Below are positions 43,530 to 56,500 of a stretch of DNA of 64,000 bases, in pieces. The stretch's first letter is position 1. The number at the start of each line of letters is the position of its first letter. Below the pieces are notes generated by a model. It searched no databases and was not told where the DNA came from. It saw nothing but the letters and a program-made list of their open reading frames with translations. Both the position numbers and the translations under genes were made by a program. Source of the stretch: Sabellastarte sp. h YS-2021 (taxonomy: Eukaryota > Annelida > Polychaeta > Sabellida > Sabellidae); assembly GCA_964017235.1 (NCBI GenBank), contig OZ024927.1, positions 55,061,293 to 55,125,292 on the forward strand, read 5' to 3'.

Positions 43530-43840
43530 ATACCTGTAGATTTTGCAAACCGTTTTTAGTTGGATCCAATAGTTAAAATGATGTTGAAATCAATGGGTGA
43601 AATCAGGTTTAATACAAGGGTGAAATCTGATTGAAATATATGTGGATTTTGCAAACTGTTTACAATTGGAGGATCAAATGGGTGAAATCATGTTGAAATC
43701 AATGTGTGAAATTCAGTTAAATTACATGTAGATAGTGCAAACCATTTTTTGTTGGATCCAACCAGTGAAATCAGGTTGAATCCAACGGGTGAAATAGCAT
43801 TGAATTATATTTTGACTTTGCAAATTATTCTTTGCTAGAT

Positions 43841-44362
43841 CCAGTTTTTGAATCTATGTTTCTCCAACACCAATTAATTTTTATAGAATCATGGCATTTA
43901 CGTATATTTCTTCTTATTTGGTAGATCAAACCAATGGTTCTCATGTGGCTAGCTGAATTTTCATAACAATATGTGAAATGGTCATTTTCCATTTAATGCA
44001 TGCACATATGACAACTTGTTTATTGAGGATGGTCGTTTCATTGCATGTGTCCATAATATTGCAGGAATATGTAGGAATATAAAAATTCCAATTACAATAA
44101 AATTAACCAATTTTATTGCATAAAAACGTACTTACATAATCCCAACAGATGCTTGAATGCAGCCCTGAGGTCCATGGTGGGTAGACTTCTGAGGACTGTC
44201 AAGTGCTATAGGAGAGTTCTTGAGCTTATACAGATACAAAATGCATTGAAACAATATGTTATACTACAAACAACTGTAATATATTACATATAACTAAAAT
44301 TATGTTAATCTACAAGTACTGATAAAGTCATGAAGTAGTTGTAGTAAAGTAACTGAAAAGTA
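43841..44362. other. AT-rich spacer with one possible exon
   Basis: No repeat is recognised. On the minus strand 44218-44136 is open (NSPIALDSPQKSTHHG) and ends at a donor-like ATTAT/GTAAGTACG, with an AG just before. I do not recognise the protein and the piece is short, so it is not called as a gene. Confidence 0.25.
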
Positions 44363-44377
44363 CTCACCCACTAATGA

Positions 44378-44603
44378 TTTATTTGTTTATTTGGGGTTTT
44401 ACGTCGCTTTCAACACTGTACAGGTCATATCACGACGGGTAGTTGGAAGGGCAGAGGAAACCAGTACATATAGTTCGCTAGGGTTCTGTACTGTAAACTG
44501 CCGACCAACGGCAAGCAACTACCAGCTTTCCCACTTACGGCCATGACGGGGATCGAACCCCGGCTGCAGAGATGGGAGTGTTACCACTCTGCCACCGTGG
44601 CCC
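44378..44603 (-). mobile_element. Complete tRNA-derived SINE with a 15-bp target duplication
   Basis: Read on the minus strand it starts GGGGCCACGGTGGCAGAGTG, with A box TGGCAGAGTGGTAAC and B box GGTTCGATCCC from a tRNA, then the body AAAGCTGGTAGTTGCTTGCC and the 3' tail AAACCCCAAATAAACAAATAAA. The perfect 15-bp duplication CTCACCCACTAATGA flanks it (44363-44377 and 44604-44618). The intact duplication and promoter boxes point to a recent insertion. Confidence 0.9.
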
Positions 44604-44859
44604 CTCACCCACTAATGAAAGCAGCATGCTGTACCATACATAAACATGATATATATATCAATCCCATCACCCTGTCTGTACAGTTGTGCAGGGGTCAAAG
44701 GTCAGTTGCGCCCAGTTGAATACAACTCCAACAGTCAGAGTGCAGCTGTCCCTCAAGCCATCCGTATGAACTTTGCAGTTATATCCAAAAACATAGTCTT
44801 AATCCAGTCCAGTCCAACTCCACACATCCTAAAAATAAAAGTTGAACCTATTATTAAGT

Positions 44860-45915
44860 CTCAATTGTTCACTACATGTTGTGCCGATACAATGGGACCT
44901 AACTTAAAGATATTATCATTCTCCCAGCAAATGTCCTTCAAATAAAATTTTGTGGTATTGTGGCCAGTAACAGGAGCTCAAGACCTGCTCTAAGGAGATA
45001 CCTCCTTTGAACACAAGTGATGCTGCCATAGCGCTAACATCATGAGCTCTAACCTGAGTGACCTGTTGATCAGTCATATCTGAAGACTGGTAGCAAGTAT
45101 GAATGGTCTGTTTGATCCACTGGGAAATGGTTATTCTAGTGATATCCTTAGAATAACCCTCCCTAAGTGATACAAAGAGAAGGGCCTTGCCCTTTCTCAT
45201 GGATTTGGTCTTGTCTAAGTAGACTTTGAGGGCCCTAACTGGACAAATTGATTTGTCCTCCACCAGTGAACTGTCCAACATGGTAGTAAGAGCTGGTATC
45301 ACTACTGGTTTAATGGAATCAGGGCCATCCGAAGCCAATTGGTTTTTGGCCAGGAATGCTGGAGAAGGAGAAACAGTGACCTCTGACCAATTTCTCCTTG
45401 AAGAGACAGAAGAGTGAGTCCAAGCATGTATCTCACTCCTTCTTTTCCCTGAGGCTAAAGCCAACAGGAAAACTGTCTTGTAAGTTAGCCACTTCAAAGG
45501 AGCCTCAGATAAAGGCTCAAAAAGAGGTTTTGTCAAACCTAGGAGGACCAAGGAGAGGTCCCATGTAGGTATGGACCTATTTGGTTTAGGTCTATCCCTG
45601 GTGAAGCTGGCAATAAGTCTATTCAGTTCTAGACTTTTTTAGATGAGTTCACCCTGTGAACCCAAAGCATCAGCAATTGCTGTTCTGTAGCCAGTAATTG
45701 TGGCTGGTTTGAGATTTTTGACTGTGAACAGGTAGTTTAGAAACTCTGCTACCTGGGGAACAGGTGCTGAGGTTATTCTGTGAGCACCATTGCCCATAAA
45801 TGGTCCACCTTGATTGATAGACTTTTCTTGAGGATTCCCTTTGAGGTGCCTTAATTCTTTCTGCCACCTCAGGTGAGAATCCTCCAGAATTGGATTCCTG
45901 GAATCCAGAAGCCAC
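44860..45915 (-). pseudogene. DIRS tyrosine recombinase, copy 2, inactivated
   Basis: The N-terminal part (VAERIKAPQRESSRKVYQSR) is in one frame, then a frameshift near 45775 leads into FLNYLFTVKNLKPATITGYR; a stop lies near 45639. The catalytic domain is open from 45551: Arg in GKRRSEIHA is kept, but the HDVR motif reads HDVS, losing the second Arg. Another frameshift at about 44940 puts the nucleophilic Tyr (in KFYLKD) out of frame, so the translated end reads HKILFEG instead. It cannot be active. It differs clearly from copy 1, so the two copies belong to different subfamilies. Confidence 0.85.
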
Positions 45916-47663
45916 ACATGTAGATTCAGGTACTCCACGTTATTGTGGACCCTGTTGGAATGTGGTTGTTTTAGTAGTGTCTTCCAGTGAGGGAGCTGTA
46001 GGGGTACCCTGGTCAAGAGATCCACCAGATCCCAAAACCACGGCATCCCTGGCCACCCTGGGGCCAGTACAATCATCCTGCATGGGTATGTTATTATTTT
46101 TTGAATTACTTGTGGCAGGATGGCTACTGGACAGAAGACATAGCCTTCCCAACAGATATTCAATGCATCTATTTTCCAAGCCTTTTTGTCTGGGACAGGA
46201 GATACATAAATTGGAAGTTTGTGATTTAGATGAGTTGCAAACAGGACTACCATTGGTGTGTGCTAAACTCTGCAAATTTGGTTGAATATCTGTTGGTGAA
46301 GGGACCACTCTGTTTGTATGACTTTGTCCCTTCGTGATAGGGAGCCTGCTATCACATTTAGGGATCCAGGTACATGTCTTGCTCTTATCTGGATCCTTCT
46401 GTAATTTGTGAATGCCAGAATTCTATGGGATGTGTGCCTCTTTCTTTGTTCAGATAAGATACTACTGTACTGTTGTCTGAACAGATGAGCACCCTTTGAC
46501 CTTGCAAGTGCTCCTGAAAACCCTTTAGGGCCAGAAGAACAGCTTTTAGCTCCAATACATTGATGTGAAGCTGAGCTTCCTTGTTTGACCAGAGGCCACT
46601 GAGAACTATCTCATTTAAGTGAGCTCCCCAGCCTTTTTAGGAGGCATCTGTGAATACCAGTGTGTTGTGAACATGAGGATGGATAGGAGCACCTGCCATA
46701 AGATTCTGTAGATCCTCCCACCATTTGAGATGATTCAGAAAATTCCCTGTTACTGGAATCCTTTTGTCCAGTGAAATTTCCAGTGTGACTTTAGGTACCA
46801 CTGGAAAGGTCTCATGAGTAACCTTCCCAGTGGTACTGTTTTTTCTAAGGAACCTAATGTCCCTTTTTTAACCAATTGAGTTTCTTTTGGGTTGGAAAGA
46901 CTAGACGCCTATGAAGATCGAAGTGATAGCCCAGAAAATCCAGTTTTTGTGTGGGTACCAATTCCGACTTTTGAAAATTGATAAGCCAGCCTAGTTCTTG
47001 CACCAATTTTACTAAATTTTCTCAATCTTTGAGACATTGTTCCTTTGTTGGTGACCGAAGAAGCCAGTCGTCCAGATATTGATGGATTCTGAGGTTCCTG
47101 GCTTGAGCTATGAGTTTTACCCCTTTCACAATGCGAGTAAACTCTAAGGGAGCTGTTGTGACACCAAAAGGGAGTGCCCGAAATTGGAAAACCCCTTTTT
47201 TTGTTTGAAATCTCAGATATTTTTGAGATTTTGGATGAATTGGGACATGAAAATAAGCGTCTGTGAGGTCTATTGAGGTGACCCACTCCCCCTTTCAAAT
47301 CGACTTCCAGATAGATTCGGCTGTTTCCATTTTGAATGTCGGTACATGTAAATGGTTGTTTAACATACTTAAATCTATCACTGGTCTCCACCATTTCATG
47401 GGTTTGGGTACCAGAAATAGTCTGCTGTAATATCCCAGAGTTGTGGGTTTCCTGACATGAGTTATTGCCTTCTTTATAAGCATGGCCTGAATTGCCTCGT
47501 GGAGGGTGCCATCTTTGTTTTTGTTGTGATATTTGCTCAAAATGAGCGGAATTTTTGACAATTTGGGTAGAATTTTGAAATCTATACGATAACCATGTTG
47601 TAGTAAACCTACTACCCTGGGATGAGCGTGAATTTTTGACCATACCTGCCAAAAATCATGCAA
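45760..47663 (-). pseudogene. DIRS reverse transcriptase/RNase H, copy 2, decayed
   Basis: RT motifs are spread over several frames: FLVPKPMKWWRPVIDLS (about 47400), SIDLTDAYFHVPI, LPFGVTTAP, and the still intact YLDDWLLR near 47070, followed by an in-frame stop. The RNase H block near 46650-46400 has a TAA inside the first catalytic motif (TDAS then KGWGAHLNE), with INVLELKAV and SDNSTVVSYLN further on. The C-terminal DIRS block (LFATHLNHKLPIYVSP, LAPGWPGMPWFWDL) is open at 46253-45800. Gag ends just upstream. Confidence 0.8.
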
Positions 47664-47686
47664 TCTTGTCCCTGGAAAGTCATTTC

Positions 47687-48976
47687 CTATTTTGTCACGA
47701 AAAGATTGGAGCTATGATCTTTCAACAAGCTGTCCCTCCTAGCTAGCAGCATGTTACAAGCCAAAGTCATGTTTTGCTTCAACACCGTCTCCAAGGCAAT
47801 TTCCAGAGAAGAGGTGACTGAAGCTTGGAGCTGAGAATACTTCACAATCAGATCTGCAGACTCCTTCACAGTATCCAGGTCACCTGAGCTCCTAATTTCA
47901 GTGGCCAACTCCTGAATCCTGTTATTCAGCTCTTCAATGGCCATTTTGAACCATACCACATGTCCAAGAATCTGCACATTTTCTCTACAGACAGTTTCCT
48001 GAATAATATGCTGTTTTGAAGGAACAGAGATAAAGGCTGATAAAGTTTTAACCCTAGAAATATTGAAGTAAAAATCAGGCAACTATGGAGATTTCAATGA
48101 TGTGTCTTAAGGGGAAGTTATATAATAAATCATGTCTGGCCTCTCAAAGGCAAGAAAGTGACCTTGGGACAAGGATTCTGAGCTGGTCCTGTCCTTCAAT
48201 GTTGTACCAGAAGCTTTCCTGAATCTGTACTCCCACATGGTTTGAATGTCCTCCACAGGGGGTAAAGCCAAATTCTGTTTTCCTACAACCTGCTTAGGAG
48301 GCTTCTTAGAAAAGGCAGAAGGAGCCACAAGGAACTCTGCTTGTGGGACTTCAAGGTCAAGGAGACCCCTGATAGCATTTAACATTTCTACATATGAGGG
48401 GTCCAACTCCTGCTGATGTGAATCTCCCTCACCCTGAGGAGATCTAGATCTGCGACACTTCCTAGAAGGCAAGGAATCCTCATCTGAAAGTTGCCCTTCT
48501 GAGGCTTGAGGTCTTGATTGGGAGGCAGGGGCACACATACCCTGCTCCTGTGAACAAACTGAATCTTTTTGAGATGAGGAAGGTTTGTCTTTTCGTTTGA
48601 ATTCCTCAAACTGGGAAGTCAGAGATGCGAAATGAGAACTCATGTTCTTAATGAGATCCTGAAGAGAGGTATCAAGAGTGGAAGGATTGGATTGTGATGA
48701 TTTGGAAGGTGTTTGTTCATCTAATAATGAATCATGAAACTTTTCAGAAGACTTAGATTTAGATTTCTTCTTATGAGGTACCTTCAAACTCCCAGCACAA
48801 ATGGAACAATCTGCTTCCTTACCAGAAATGCATTTGTCTTTCCCTTTCTTCTCACCTCTGCATTTTATACACGCTTGGTGGTTATCCCAAGGCAGCATAT
48901 CAGTTAAACACACCGAACATTTTCTTTGTTTTTCAGTCATGATAAACTTTGAAGCGCCAAAAGAACGTGTGTGCAC
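47687..48976 (-). pseudogene. DIRS gag-like ORF1, copy 2
   Basis: N-terminal paired cysteines (KCSVCLTD, ACIKCRGEKK, DCSICAG) are followed by a Ser/Lys/Gln-rich linker and helical segments, the same layout as gag of copy 1. The frame is open for 289 codons from 48976, then has two stops around 48083-48108, after which the same frame continues (EELNNRIQELATEI, LASNLLLARRDSLL-like) to 47687. Confidence 0.7.
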
Positions 48977-49263
48977 TTGACGCCGTCAAAATAAGAATGG
49001 CAACTTACAGAGTATCTATAACCTCCAGCAGGTGCCCGCTGGGGTTTACGTGTGTAAAATAACAAATGACGAGACACATTGTCGGTGTCCTTGACCGAAC
49101 GGTAGGTCATGTAAGCATCTGTAGCACGTTTTATGCAATAAAAGTACATTTTTTATGCAACAAGACCACTACCGTGGTATGATCTCCTGCCGCACTACAT
49201 CAAAAAGTAGGTGAACAACATATTTGACAAAACTCCTTTAAATTGAATAGTTTTGCTGTTAAA

Positions 49264-51810
49264 GTGAAAGCTCTCCCAAAAGTAGGTGAATGAGTTATTT
49301 GAGAAAAATTGACTATCTGCAATACTTTTAGAGATAATTCGCATTTACTCATTTTGAGTAGGTGAGTAATTAGCTATGGGTCTGAAACTTCACCATGTGA
49401 AAGCTCTTCCAAAAGTAGGTGAATGAGTTATTTGAGAAAAATTGGCTATCTGCAATACTTTTAGCGATAATTCGCATTTACTCATTTTCAGTAGGTGAGT
49501 AATTAGCTATGGGTCTGAAACTTCACCAAGTGAAAGTTCTCCCAAAAGTAGGTGAATGAGTTATTTGGGAAAAATTGGCCATCTGCAATACTTTTAGAGA
49601 TAATTCGCATTTACTCATTTTCAGTAGGTGAGTAATTAGCTATGGGTCTGAAACTTCACCATGTGAAAGCTCTTCCAAAAGTAGGTGAACGAGTTATTTG
49701 AGAAAAATTGGCTATCTGCAATACTTTTAGCGATAATTCGCATTTACTCATTTTGAGTAGGTGAGTAATTAGCTATGGGTCTGAAACTTCACCAAGTGAA
49801 AGCTCTCCCAAAAGTAGGTGAATGAGTTATTTGAGAAAAATTGGCTATCTGCAATACTTTTAGAGATAATTCGCATTTACTCATTTTGAGTGGGTGAGTA
49901 ATTAGCTATGGGTCTGAAACTTCACCAAGTGAAAGCTCTCCCAAAAGTAGGTGAATGAGTTATTTGAGAAAAATTGGCTATCTGCAATACTTTTAGCGAT
50001 AATTCGCATTTACTCATTTTGAGTAGGTGAGTACTTAGCTATGGGTGTGAAACTTCACCAAGTGAAAGTTCTCCCAAAAGTAGGTGAATGAGTTATTTGG
50101 GAAAAATTGGCCGTCTGCAATACTTTTAGAGATAATTCGCATTTACTCATTTTCAGTAGGTGAGTAATTAGCTATGGGTCTGAAACTTCACCATGTGAAA
50201 GCTCTTCCAAAAGTAGGTGAACGAGGTATTTGAGAAAAATTGGCTATCTGCAATACTTTTAGCGATAATTTGCATTTACTCATTTTGAGTAGGTGAGTAA
50301 TTAGCTATGGGTGTGAAACTTAACCAAGTGAAAGTTCTCCCAAAAGTAGGTGAATGAGTTATTTGGGAAAAATTGGCTATCTGCAATACTTTTAGAGATA
50401 ATTCGCATTTATTCATTTTCAGTAGGTGAGTAATTAGCTATGGGTCTGAAACTTCACCATGTGAAAGCTCTTCCAAAAGTAGGTGAACGAGTTATTTGAG
50501 AAAAATTGGCTATCTGCAATACTTTTAGCGATAATTCGCATTTACTCATTTTGAGTAGGTGAGTAATTAGCTATGGGTCTGAAACTTCACCAAGTGAAAG
50601 CTCTGCCAAAAGTAGGTGAATGAGTTATTTGAGAAAAATTGGCTATCTGCAATACTTTTAGAGATAATTCGCATTTACTCATTTTGAGTAGGTGAGTAAT
50701 TAGCTATGGGTCTGAAACTTCACCAAGTGAAAGCTCTGCCAAAAGTAGGTGAATGAGTTATTTGAGAAAAATTGGCTATCTGCAATACTTTTAGAGATAA
50801 TTCGCATTTACTCATTTTGAGTAGGTGAGTAATTAGCTATGGGTCTGAAACTTCACCAAGTGAAAGCTCTCCCAAAAGTAGGTGAATGAGTTATTGGAGA
50901 AAAATTGGCTATCTGCAATACTTTTAGCGATAATTCGCATTTACTCATTTTGAGTAGGTGAGTACTTAGCTATGGGTGTGAAACTTCACCAAGTGAAAGT
51001 TCTCCCAAAAGTAGGTGAATGAGTTATTTGGGAAAAATTGGCCATCTGCAATACTTTTAGAGATAATTCGCATTTACTCATTTTCAGTAGGTGAGTAATT
51101 AGCTATGGGTCTGAAACTTCACCATGTGAAAGCTCTTCCAAAAGTAGGTGAACGAGTTATTTGAGAAAAATTGGCTATCTGCAATACTTTTAGCGATAAT
51201 TCGCATTTACTCATTTTGAGTAGGTGAGTAATTATCTATGTGTCTGAAACTTCACCATGTGAAAGCTCTCCCAAAAATAGATGAAGGAGTTATTTGAGAA
51301 AAATTGGCTATCTGCAATACTTTTACAGATAATTCGCATTCACTCATTTTGAGTGGGTGAGTAATTAGCTATGGGTCTGAAACTTCATCAAGTGAAAGCT
51401 CTCCCAAAAGTAGGTGAATGAGTTATTTGAGAAAAATTCGCTATCTGCAATAGTTTTAGCGATACTTCGCATTTACTCATTTTGAGTAGGTGAGTAATTA
51501 GCTATGGGTCTGAAACTTCACCAAGTAAAAGCTCTCCCAAAAGTAGGTGAATGAGTTATTTGAGAAAAATTGGCTATCTGCAATACTTTTAGAGATAATT
51601 CACATTTACTCATTTTGAGTAGGTGAGTAATTAGCTATGGGTTTGAAACTTCACCAAGTGAAAGCTCTCCCAAAAGTAGGTGAATGAGTTATTTGAGAAA
51701 AATTGGCTATCTCCAATATTTTTAGAGATAATTCGCATTTACTCATTTTCAGTAGGTGAGTAATTACCTACGAGTCTGAAACTTCACCATGTGAAAGCTC
51801 TCCCAAAAGT
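49264..51810 (+). repeat. 133-bp tandem array, about 19 units, with higher-order pattern
   Basis: Same monomer as 9438-11536, period 133 (49264, 49397, 49530). Three main subtypes occur: CTCTTCC with GAACGAG and TAGCGAT; GTTCTCCC with TTTGGG and TTTTCAG; and the plain CTCTCCC form. Their order repeats in part every seven units (about 931 bases). Confidence 0.95.
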
Positions 51811-52830
51811 AGATGAATGACTTAAAAAGTAGATGAACAACTTATTTGACAGAAATTGTGTAGCTGCAATACTTTTGAAGATATATGGCATTTACTCATT
51901 ATGGTTATCATTAAAAATTGACAAAGTAGCTATTACGGTTTGCGATATATTTGTCATTTTTCACATTTTCACCAAAAGTAGCAATAAAGTAGCCATTACT
52001 CACTTGTACATTGAGCAACAGTTGTGAAACTTAAATATGTTACAGTTCACAAAAAAGTAGATGAACAACTTATTTCAGAGAAATTGTGTAGCTGCAATAC
52101 TTTTGAAGATATAAGGCATTTACTCATTATGGTTATCATTAAAAATTGACAAAGTAGCTATTACTCACTTAGCTATGGAGATGCACTTCCAAACTAGTGA
52201 CCATGTTGTAGCTGTGGAGATAGTAGCTGAACAACATATTGGAACAAAATTGTGTAGCTGCAATACTTTTGAAGATATAAGCCATTTACTCATTATTGTT
52301 ATCATCAAAGTAGCTATTACTCAGTTAGCTATGGAGTTACAGCTGTGAAAATTCACAATACAGTATATCCAAAAGATAGGTGAACAACATATTTGACAAA
52401 AATCCTCTATATTCAATAGTTTTTTAGTTATAAGTGACTTGCTCAATGGTCAAATATTAAACTTAGTATATCTATTACTCAGTTAGCTATGGTGCTACAC
52501 CTTGGACACCTCACCATGATATAGTACATGAAGGAGTTGTTGAACAACATATTTCAGGCCAATATTGTAAGTAACAGTTACAAAGACAAAATCAATTTAC
52601 TCATTTTTCTCATTGTTAATAACAGAAAATAGCTATTACTCACTTAGCTATGAAGATAGAACCCTTAAAATGGTACCATCTTGTAGGCATGGAGAAAGTA
52701 GCTGAACAACGTATTTTACAGAAACACTCTAAATGCAGTCGTTTTGGAGTTATGAGCACTTTACTCAAAGTAGCCACCATTGCTATTACTCACTTAGCTA
52801 TGGTCCTAGGTGTGAAATAACAGCATCAAA
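51811..52830 (+). repeat. Diverged monomers at the 3' side of the family B array
   Basis: Units of ~170 bases with AAAGTAGATGAACAACTTATTT, GTAGCTGCAATACTTTTGAAG and GTAGCTATTACTCACTTAGCTATG. They mix features of the 133-bp and 155-bp monomers and diverge more with distance from the array. Confidence 0.8.
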
Positions 52831-53590
52831 TGAAAGGACATAAGCAATAAGGTAATAAAAAACATTGAAAAGGCCAAGGAGAAACAACCAGTGTGATGTA
52901 CGACCCTTTATAAAAGCATGACACTCAATAACACACGAACACACGCACACACGCACGGAATGCGTTTTATAATCTCCCGCCCGGCCGGCGGGAGATCATA
53001 AAAAGTACAGGGGACTATAACTCAAGCCTTTATTGGCTACGGATAAAAATAGCCAGCCTCAGCTGGCAAGAACCCCAGCCGGCAGGTACAGCTAAATGGC
53101 CAACAACATTGAGATTTGGGAAAATCTTAGAAAGAACTTCTGTTGTAAGAAGTATAGATAAGCCACAACATGTTCTACAAAAGATTCACAGGCCATGATT
53201 TCTTCCAAGTAGTTTTCGTATTTTGAAGCCTAATGCTGTGTACACATCGGATTTACCGTTGGCTAACTTCATGTTCGACGGGAAACAACTTGCAAAATGA
53301 TGATTTCTACAGTTTCTCCCGTCAGACCCCCCAAAAAACACAAAATCTAGCTTTCCCTTGTCATCCCGTCATATGTGACCTTTACATACCATTGCAATCC
53401 CCACCTTAATGTTACATAACTGTTCCAAACACAGCAATATGTAGCTTACTGTTGCTGAAACGCAGCTTTGCATCTCGTTGTGTTACATTGTGAACTGTTC
53501 ATTAACTTACCTCTCCGCATCTCACCTTTGTTCTAAACCTTGCCTACCCTAGCTATCCCTATCCTCCCCTTGGTAGACTTTGTAAAAGGT

Positions 53591-56500
53591 TTTTTTTATA
53601 TACTTTTATTTTTTTTTTTGGTATCTGCCTTTTCCAAATAAAATGAAGATTACCCGGCAGATAGTATCCTCATTTTACACTTTGTAATCAATAGAAGCAT
53701 TTATGACCTTTCAAAGAAACAAAGCAGTTTACTTAATTTACAACTTTCAGTGATAGTGTTGATATCAGACTTGTACAAAGAATTATATATTTTCTTTTTA
53801 AACCAAAACACTAATTATATGCATTTCAAAGGAATAATATATAACTACAGATTTATTCAAGTTCCAATCAATTGAAAACATTTACCAGTTCCATTGCAAA
53901 GTTCTTGTATACTTGACAAGTGGACAATGCCCAAATGATGTCCATGCTATATACATTTTATAAACAATATCAAAGTACTTGACATTTCAATTCTACTGTA
54001 CATGTCAGACCTGTATTTAACAATTACATAATGATAAACCAAATACCTGACAAGAAATAACTATAAAATAGGACTAAATTGTTACCAAAAGTTAAAATAC
54101 TAATCAAATAAAAGCCTCCAACTCTCCCATTGATGATTAAATTTTGCAATCCTGTTGTTCAATTTTGCTAAAGTTTCCTCCTCAAAAAGACAATTTCTTA
54201 AAAAAGATTGCAATAAGTAAAAATTTAAATTGTGATTCTTTCTTGCACACCAAAATATATACCTTCTAGTATTTAACAGGACAAAATTCAATGGTGTGAA
54301 GTTTCTGTCATATATGTAATATCCCAGTATTTTTTCTGCATTCCCCAATTTTAATTCAATGCCCAGCTTGTTTTTAATCCAATTGCAAATGTTTAACCAT
54401 AACTCATTGGTTTTGAGGCAGTCCACCATTAAGTGTGTTATGGTTTCATTATGATTGTTACATAATCTACAAAGCCTTTGGTTAGATAATCCCACTTTAC
54501 AAAGATAGTGTCTTGTTCCTAGTATCTGGTAAAGAACTCTATACTGGGACCATTTAGTATAATTATCAGTTACAATGTGAAAACAAGCCTGGTATATATT
54601 GAACCAATGTGTTTTACTTAAAGATACAGATAGACTTTTATTCCATTTATCCTGACTCAAAGGGTCAGTTTTATATAAATCCTTGATATATTGTTGGTAG
54701 AAGACTCGGCTACCTTTTACCTGATTAAATAATATTCTAACATGTGCTGGAATATATGGTCTATGGAAATAGATAGGCTTTTCAAATTTTACTTTCTTTT
54801 TAAACTTCTGTATAAGAGACTTCACCCTGTAGTAGTCAAAATCCAACAAATCAATATTAAATAATTTTTGTAAGTGATCCTTGGTAAAGATTTCACCATC
54901 CTTGTCCAACACATCACCAACAACATGTATACCATTTTTACGATATTTTGGTAGAAATAGAAGCTCTTTTGATATTTGATTGTTGTACCATATTGCAGAA
55001 TAAACCACATCTGATACTTTTTCAGGGGTATTTTTTCGGCAAAAGTGGATCCAGGATTGAAAAACAGTATTCCAAAACGGGTTGGTCATTTTTCGTAATT
55101 TCAAATCCAACCATTCTGGTCCCAACACAGTCAGATTCTCTAAGTTGTCCATATATGTGGTCAATAGTGTGAACCAAGGTGGAGGATTACTTGTGGTCTC
55201 ACTGATTATTTTTTTAAACCAGCTCAATTTAAGTGATTTTTCAAAATGGTATATACTTACCATTTTCAATCCCCCTGCCTTATAGTCTTTGCATAATGTA
55301 TTTCTACTTACTTTTTCTACTTTACCATCCCATATAAATTTTAAAAATATTGTGTTTAATTGATTTAACATTTTTTCCGGTACTAAAATAGAAGTAAATA
55401 AATGGTTAAACTGAGGTAATAATAGTGTTTCTATTACTGTTACTTTTCCAATTGGTATAATGCTTCTCCTTTTCCAGTGAGACACAATAGAATTGACTTT
55501 TTCAATTGCAATTTTATAATTTAAATTAGGCATTGTTTCCAAATTAACTGAAAATTGTAAGCCAAGTAGTCTAAAATGTGTTTCACCCCAATTTAGTTTT
55601 TCAGATACTTTCAATTTTTCTTTAGAATTTTTTCACTTGCCAATCCATATTACTTTGGTTTTTTCACTATTTACTTTCAAGCCTGACAATGTACCATAAA
55701 TATCCAATGTATTAAGTGCCGCCTGCAAGGAATTAGTTGTTCCATTGAGAATAAGGGTAGTATCATCTGCAAATTGTGCAAGTTTATAGTGTATACCTCC
55801 AATATTTAGGCCCGCTATATTAGGATTTATTGATATCAATAAGGCTAGAATTTCAGCTGCCAAAATGAACTGGTAGCATGATATTGGGTCTCCTTGTCTA
55901 CATCCTCTCTTAATCACAATTGGATCTGAGAGAATTCCTGATTGACAAATTCTAGCTTCAACATCTTTATTAAATAATTTGATCCAATCGATTAGTTGGT
56001 CATCAAAACCAAAATATGACAAAACATTATACATGAAGTTCCATGATAGAGAATCAAATGCTTTTTCAAAGTCTATTAGTAACAAAATGCCATCTATATT
56101 TTTAACTTCAGTAAAATGCATAATATCATATATCAGCCTGGTACTTTCAGCTATATTTCGACCAGATAGAAATCCAGATTGTGATTTTTCTATAATTTTG
56201 TCCAAATATGGCTTCATTCTATTGGATATAACTGAGGAAGCAAGCTTATATGTGACACATAAAAGTGATATTGGCCTCCAATTCTTTAATAGTTGTCTAT
56301 CCTTTTCACCTTTCGGTAGACATATTATTACTGATTGTCTTAAACTACAAGATAATTTACCTTTTTCAAAACAATAGTTTAAAGCTCTAGTGATGAAAAA
56401 TTTCAGTTCAGTCCAAAACACCTTTAAGAAATCGACTGATATACCATCTATACCTGGAGTTTTATTATTTTTCATCACTTTTAAAGCTTGGGTGACCTCT

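Larger units (their letters stand above)
42881..43840 (+). repeat. ATCTGGTTGAAAT repeat block, second copy, with insertions
   Basis: It opens AAGCAGGCACACATCTTTGAAATCAGG like the left end of the element at 37012 and continues with irregular units (GTTGGATCCAACCAGTGAAATC, TGTAGATTTTGCAAACCGTTT). It is interrupted by a 414-bp MITE and a 59-bp insertion. The right terminus of the element is not seen. Confidence 0.7.
49140..52996 (+). mobile_element. Satellite-bearing element family B, complete copy
   Basis: The left end has CAACAAGACCACTACCGTGG and GATCTCCTGCCGC (49181-49193); the 3' end is a hairpin ATCTCCCGCC CGGCC GGCGGGAGAT (52972-52996), so the stem word is inverted at the left. After a partial 155-type monomer (49202-49263) come the 133-bp array and then a tract of diverged ~170-bp units (51811-52830). 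A simple CACACGCACACACGC run precedes the hairpin. No coding frame. Confidence 0.75.

Noticed and set aside
45890..46285. A 131-codon plus-strand frame
   Set aside because: It is the antisense of the DIRS copy 2 pol and recombinase region.
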